This document shows positions 4,343 to 7,232 of a stretch of 7,232 nucleotides of DNA, piece after piece (within the stretch, counting starts at the first letter, position 1; every line of letters starts with the position of its first letter). The notes under the pieces are model-generated. The model saw only the letters and a list, made by a program, of their open reading frames with translations, searched no databases and had not been told where the DNA came from. The DNA lies in the NCBI GenBank assembly GCA_021826765.1, contig JAKAYK010000045.1:1-7232 (forward strand), in the 5' to 3' direction. Source of the DNA: Thermoplasmata archaeon. Lineage in GTDB: Archaea; Thermoplasmatota; Thermoplasmata; Thermoplasmatales; Thermoplasmataceae. The translations under genes and the position numbers were made by a program.

Positions 4343-7232
4343 GCAGCAACACCTTCCCCGACGTCAAAACTCTTGCTGAATATCTCTGTAGTGTTCGTTT
4401 CCCTGTTCAAAGTAACGCCAAAAAGTGAGGAAGCGTATTTTGTAATGGCATTTTTCTGGGTTATCATGACGATCTGCGCATTGAGTGAATTTTCCTTTAG
4501 AAGTTTTCCCATGCTCTCTGCGTTGACTCCATCAAGGAACATATCTATTTCATCAAGGAAATACACGGGAGATGGCTTAATTCTCTGTATAGCGGAAATA
4601 AATGAAAGGGCAACAAGGCTTTTCTCCCCTCCACTGAGTGAATTAAGCTTTGAATAGATAGTCCCCTTTGGCCTGGCCTTTACCAAAAGCTCAGAATTGA
4701 GTGGGTCTTCCTCGTTGGATAAGTACATATTTACATCCCCTCCATTGGTCAGTCTCATGAATATTTTCTGCATTTCATCCCTCACACGCATATAAAGATT
4801 CATAAGCGTGGATTTCTTCACGTCCTCCAGTTCAGCCATGAGTTTCAGCAGGCTGTCTATCTCTCCATTCAGTGTTTCTATTTTACCCCTGAGTTCTTCA
4901 AGCCTCTGGCCCTCCTTTTCCAGGTCTGCCAGGGCCAGCTGATTGACCGGGCCTATTTCCCCAATCTTTCTTTCAAGTTCCTGTATCCTGAGAGAGATCT
5001 TCTGCACGCTTGAATAATCCTGCAGTATTTCTCCGCCTATTGATGCCATCTCCGTCCTCAGGGATGAAATCTTCTCCTCATAACTCTGCAGCTTGATCCT
5101 CGCAGTCAGGATGGCTGTATCTATTGAGGCAACATCCCTTGCAATTTTCTCTTTCTCCATGGACAGTTTTGTCACCTGCTCCTCAATGGATTTGATCTGT
5201 GCATAAATCTGAGTATTCTTCTGGTTGATCTGATTCTCCATCATAGCATGTTTCTGGATTTCCTCATCCTTCTCCCTGATGATTGATAAAAGATTGTCAA
5301 TGTCTTTCTTGAATTGTTCTACTTCATTATGAAGATCCTCATTCTCTTTTATGAGTTCTTTCTTTCTTGCGGTGAGAAGATTCTGGCTGGTGGAGATGCT
5401 TTCAATTGCCTTTCCCGTTTCAGACAGTTCACCTGTAATATTTTCAAGTTCTTTCTGCATCTCTGTCAGATCATTCTCTCCGTTTCCATTGTCACCTATC
5501 CTTTCGTAAAGTTCAGTTTTCTTCCTTGTCAATGATTCCAGTGAATTTTTTGTCTGGGAAATCAGATTCCTTATCTCAACAAGAATCAGTTCCTTCTCTT
5601 TTTTCTCGTTCTCAAGAGTGTGGATGTTGGCAGTGATTCCTGCAATCTTCTTTTCTGATTCTGCAACCCTGTTCTCAAGTTCCCCGAGCTGGCCCTTTCC
5701 CTCGCTGGATTCTCTGGACATTTCCATAAGTTCCGATTGGGTAGCATCACGCCTCTGTTTTATTTCCTTGAGTGTTAATTCAACTTCCTGCCTTGTCTGC
5801 CTCAGTGCGACAAGTTCATCCTCCATTTTAATCAAGTCCTGTGGATTTCCCCTCTTCTCTCTTTTCTCAGTAAATCCCCCTGTGATGGCCCCTCCTGCAT
5901 CGAAAATATCGCCATCAAGGGTCACGATCCTTACACCTGTCATATATTTCTTAGCAACATCCATAGAATCCACTGCTATGGTATCCTGAAAAGCATACCA
6001 TATGGCGTTTTCGTAAATGGCATCGTATTTCACATTCTGACTTACAAGTCCAAGGCTCTTCCCTTCATTAAGGATAAGTATTGCCTTTCCCCGGGCCCTT
6101 CCGCCTGCAAGTTTGTTTAATGGAAGAAATGTCAGTCTTCCTGCCTGTTTTGATTTAAGCAGTTCTATGCATTCCTGAGCCACATCCTCATTATCCACAA
6201 CAATAGATTTCAGCCTTGCTCCTGCAGTTGCATCAATGGCTGTCTGGAATTTTGAATCGTAGGAAATCAGGTCTCCAAGTGCTCTGTGTATTCCTGAAAT
6301 GTTCCCCTTTGATTTTGCATCCATTATGATGGAAGCCGCCCTGCTTATGTTTCCCTGTGATCCCAATTGTCCCCTGAGCTTTTCCACTTCCTTAAGCAGA
6401 AACTCAATTCTTTCGTTCAGTTCTGTTCTCTTCTTCTCATATGATTCGATCTGTTTACCTGATGAAAAATACTCTTCGCTGAGTGTTTCTTTCCTGTTGT
6501 TTTTCTCACCGTCTCCGGATTTGATTTTGGAAATTTTCCATTTTGCTTCACTGATTCCGTATTTCTCGTTTGTAAGTGTTTCCTCCATGTTTCCTATCTT
6601 TCCAGTGAGAGCTGAAATTTCACCGGTAATGGAGTTTTCCTCCATGTGTTTGCTGGCCATGAATGATGTTAGTTTCTGAAGTTCACTTTCAGTCTCCTTC
6701 AGTTCCTTTGATGCCTTCTGATACTGGCTTGATATGGAATTCTGAATTTCAATCTTCTGTGCAATCTGGGCTTTCATCACAGAATGCCCCTGTTTAAGGG
6801 TATCTTCCTTCTTCTTTTGTGATACGTAATTTTCAGATATACCCTTCAGTTCGTTCTCAATCTGCTCTATCTTCTCTGAATTGAATTCGATCTTTGTCCT
6901 TCTCTCTGACATTGAATTCTTCTTATTTGATGCATTGATATCATTCCTTGCCCTTTCAAGTTTGAGGGAATCCAGCTTCTGCCTTATTTCTGCAAGCTGA
7001 TTCTTCATTTCAATGCTGATGCCGGTCTCTATCTCTTCCTTTTTCTCTTTCAATTCCTTTTCCTGCAGATCTATTTCCGTTGTCTTTCTGGAAAATGATT
7101 CCTTCTTTGCACTGTTCTCTTCAAGACTCTGGTTATAACTGCTCATGTCAATTTCCATTGACCTGATCTGTATAGAGAGAGAAGTTTTCTTGAGATTCCT
7201 TATTTCTTCCTCAATGGAAATCCTCATTTTCA
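4339..7232 (-). CDS. smc: Chromosome segregation ATPase SMC (N-terminal head outside window)
   Basis: SMC proteins dimerise at a hinge, fold back on a long antiparallel coiled coil and use ABC-type ATPase heads to organise and segregate chromosomes. The 963 residues seen here lack roughly the first 200: the Walker A head half and the start of the coil lie beyond the right edge, so the Met at 7227 is internal. In order come Lys/Glu-rich coiled coil (about 1-300), the hinge (about 305-455, from ISGIHRALGDLISYD to the Gly-rich GAITGGF dimerisation motif), returning coiled coil (about 465-800), and the C-terminal head. The head shows the ABC signature LSGGEKSLVALSF near 863, Walker B PVYFLDEID near 890, the D-loop FLDGVNAE, and the switch segment IVMITQKN. 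All visible catalytic motifs are intact. It is the first gene in view of the minus-strand operon and overlaps scpA by the ATGA junction. Confidence 0.96.
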   Translation of the reverse strand, partial: KMRISIEEEIRNLKKTSLSIQIRSMEIDMSSYNQSLEENSAKKESFSRKTTEIDLQEKELKEKKEEIETGISIEMKNQLAEIRQKLDSLKLERARNDINASNKKNSMSERRTKIEFNSEKIEQIENELKGISENYVSQKKKEDTLKQGHSVMKAQIAQKIEIQNSISSQYQKASKELKETESELQKLTSFMASKHMEENSITGEISALTGKIGNMEETLTNEKYGISEAKWKISKIKSGDGEKNNRKETLSEEYFSSGKQIESYEKKRTELNERIEFLLKEVEKLRGQLGSQGNISRAASIIMDAKSKGNISGIHRALGDLISYDSKFQTAIDATAGARLKSIVVDNEDVAQECIELLKSKQAGRLTFLPLNKLAGGRARGKAILILNEGKSLGLVSQNVKYDAIYENAIWYAFQDTIAVDSMDVAKKYMTGVRIVTLDGDIFDAGGAITGGFTEKREKRGNPQDLIKMEDELVALRQTRQEVELTLKEIKQRRDATQSELMEMSRESSEGKGQLGELENRVAESEKKIAGITANIHTLENEKKEKELILVEIRNLISQTKNSLESLTRKKTELYERIGDNGNGENDLTEMQKELENITGELSETGKAIESISTSQNLLTARKKELIKENEDLHNEVEQFKKDIDNLLSIIREKDEEIQKHAMMENQINQKNTQIYAQIKSIEEQVTKLSMEKEKIARDVASIDTAILTARIKLQSYEEKISSLRTEMASIGGEILQDYSSVQKISLRIQELERKIGEIGPVNQLALADLEKEGQRLEELRGKIETLNGEIDSLLKLMAELEDVKKSTLMNLYMRVRDEMQKIFMRLTNGGDVNMYLSNEEDPLNSELLVKARPKGTIYSKLNSLSGGEKSLVALSFISAIQRIKPSPVYFLDEIDMFLDGVNAESMGKLLKENSLNAQIVMITQKNAITKYASSLFGVTLNRETNTTEIFSKSFDVGEGVAA

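Noticed and set aside
5314..6679. Several plus-strand frames of 70-126 codons opposite smc
   Set aside because: They are antisense shadows of the smc coiled-coil codons, rich in Ser, Phe and Leu, with no ribosome binding sites or motifs.
4339..7232. Rad50 or another long coiled-coil ATPase as the identity of the large minus-strand protein
   Set aside because: A globular SMC hinge with GAITGGF is present in place of a zinc hook, and ScpA follows directly.

Overview
The window looks like an archaeal chromosome segment, most probably from the Thermoplasmata (a Thermoplasma/Ferroplasma/Cuniculiplasma-type organism). The evidence is an archaeal FEN1 ending in a PCNA-binding box, an archaeal/eukaryotic-type TyrRS, an archaeal ScpA, mostly AGG/AGA arginine codons, gene-dense AT-leaning DNA, and a TATA-like box placed for a near-leaderless transcript. 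The family-level assignment is inference from remembered protein similarity.

Layout. Positions 1-246 (+) carry the open-ended 3' part of an unidentified reading frame. Positions 247-790 are a 544-bp AT-rich gap with no convincing gene. It holds T-tracts, small inverted repeats and TATA-like boxes just before the next gene. Positions 791-1810 (+) encode the flap endonuclease FEN1. Everything from the right edge back to 1799 lies on the minus strand and reads as one compact operon, in transcription order: smc (5' end outside the window), scpA, a Cas4-like protein encoded as two consecutive reading frames, and tyrS. The junctions are an ATGA overlap, a 41-nt overlap, a 1-nt gap and a 16-nt gap. 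TyrRS and FEN1 converge and their coding ends overlap by 12 nt.

How the genes fit together. SMC and ScpA are the ATPase and kleisin of the archaeal condensin-like complex. ScpB, often the next gene in other genomes, is not here. In its place is a membrane-type relative of Cas4 (PD-(D/E)XK nuclease fold with a four-cysteine cluster). It is split into two genes exactly in the short loop between two hydrophobic segments. The N-terminal cysteine lies in the first gene and the C-terminal three in the second. The second gene keeps the catalytic Asp but appears to have lost the Glu and Lys of the E-x-K motif. This two-gene, probably nuclease-dead, membrane Cas4-like protein, translationally coupled to SMC-ScpA, is the most interesting and possibly undescribed system in the window. 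FEN1 and TyrRS are ordinary housekeeping genes with intact active sites.
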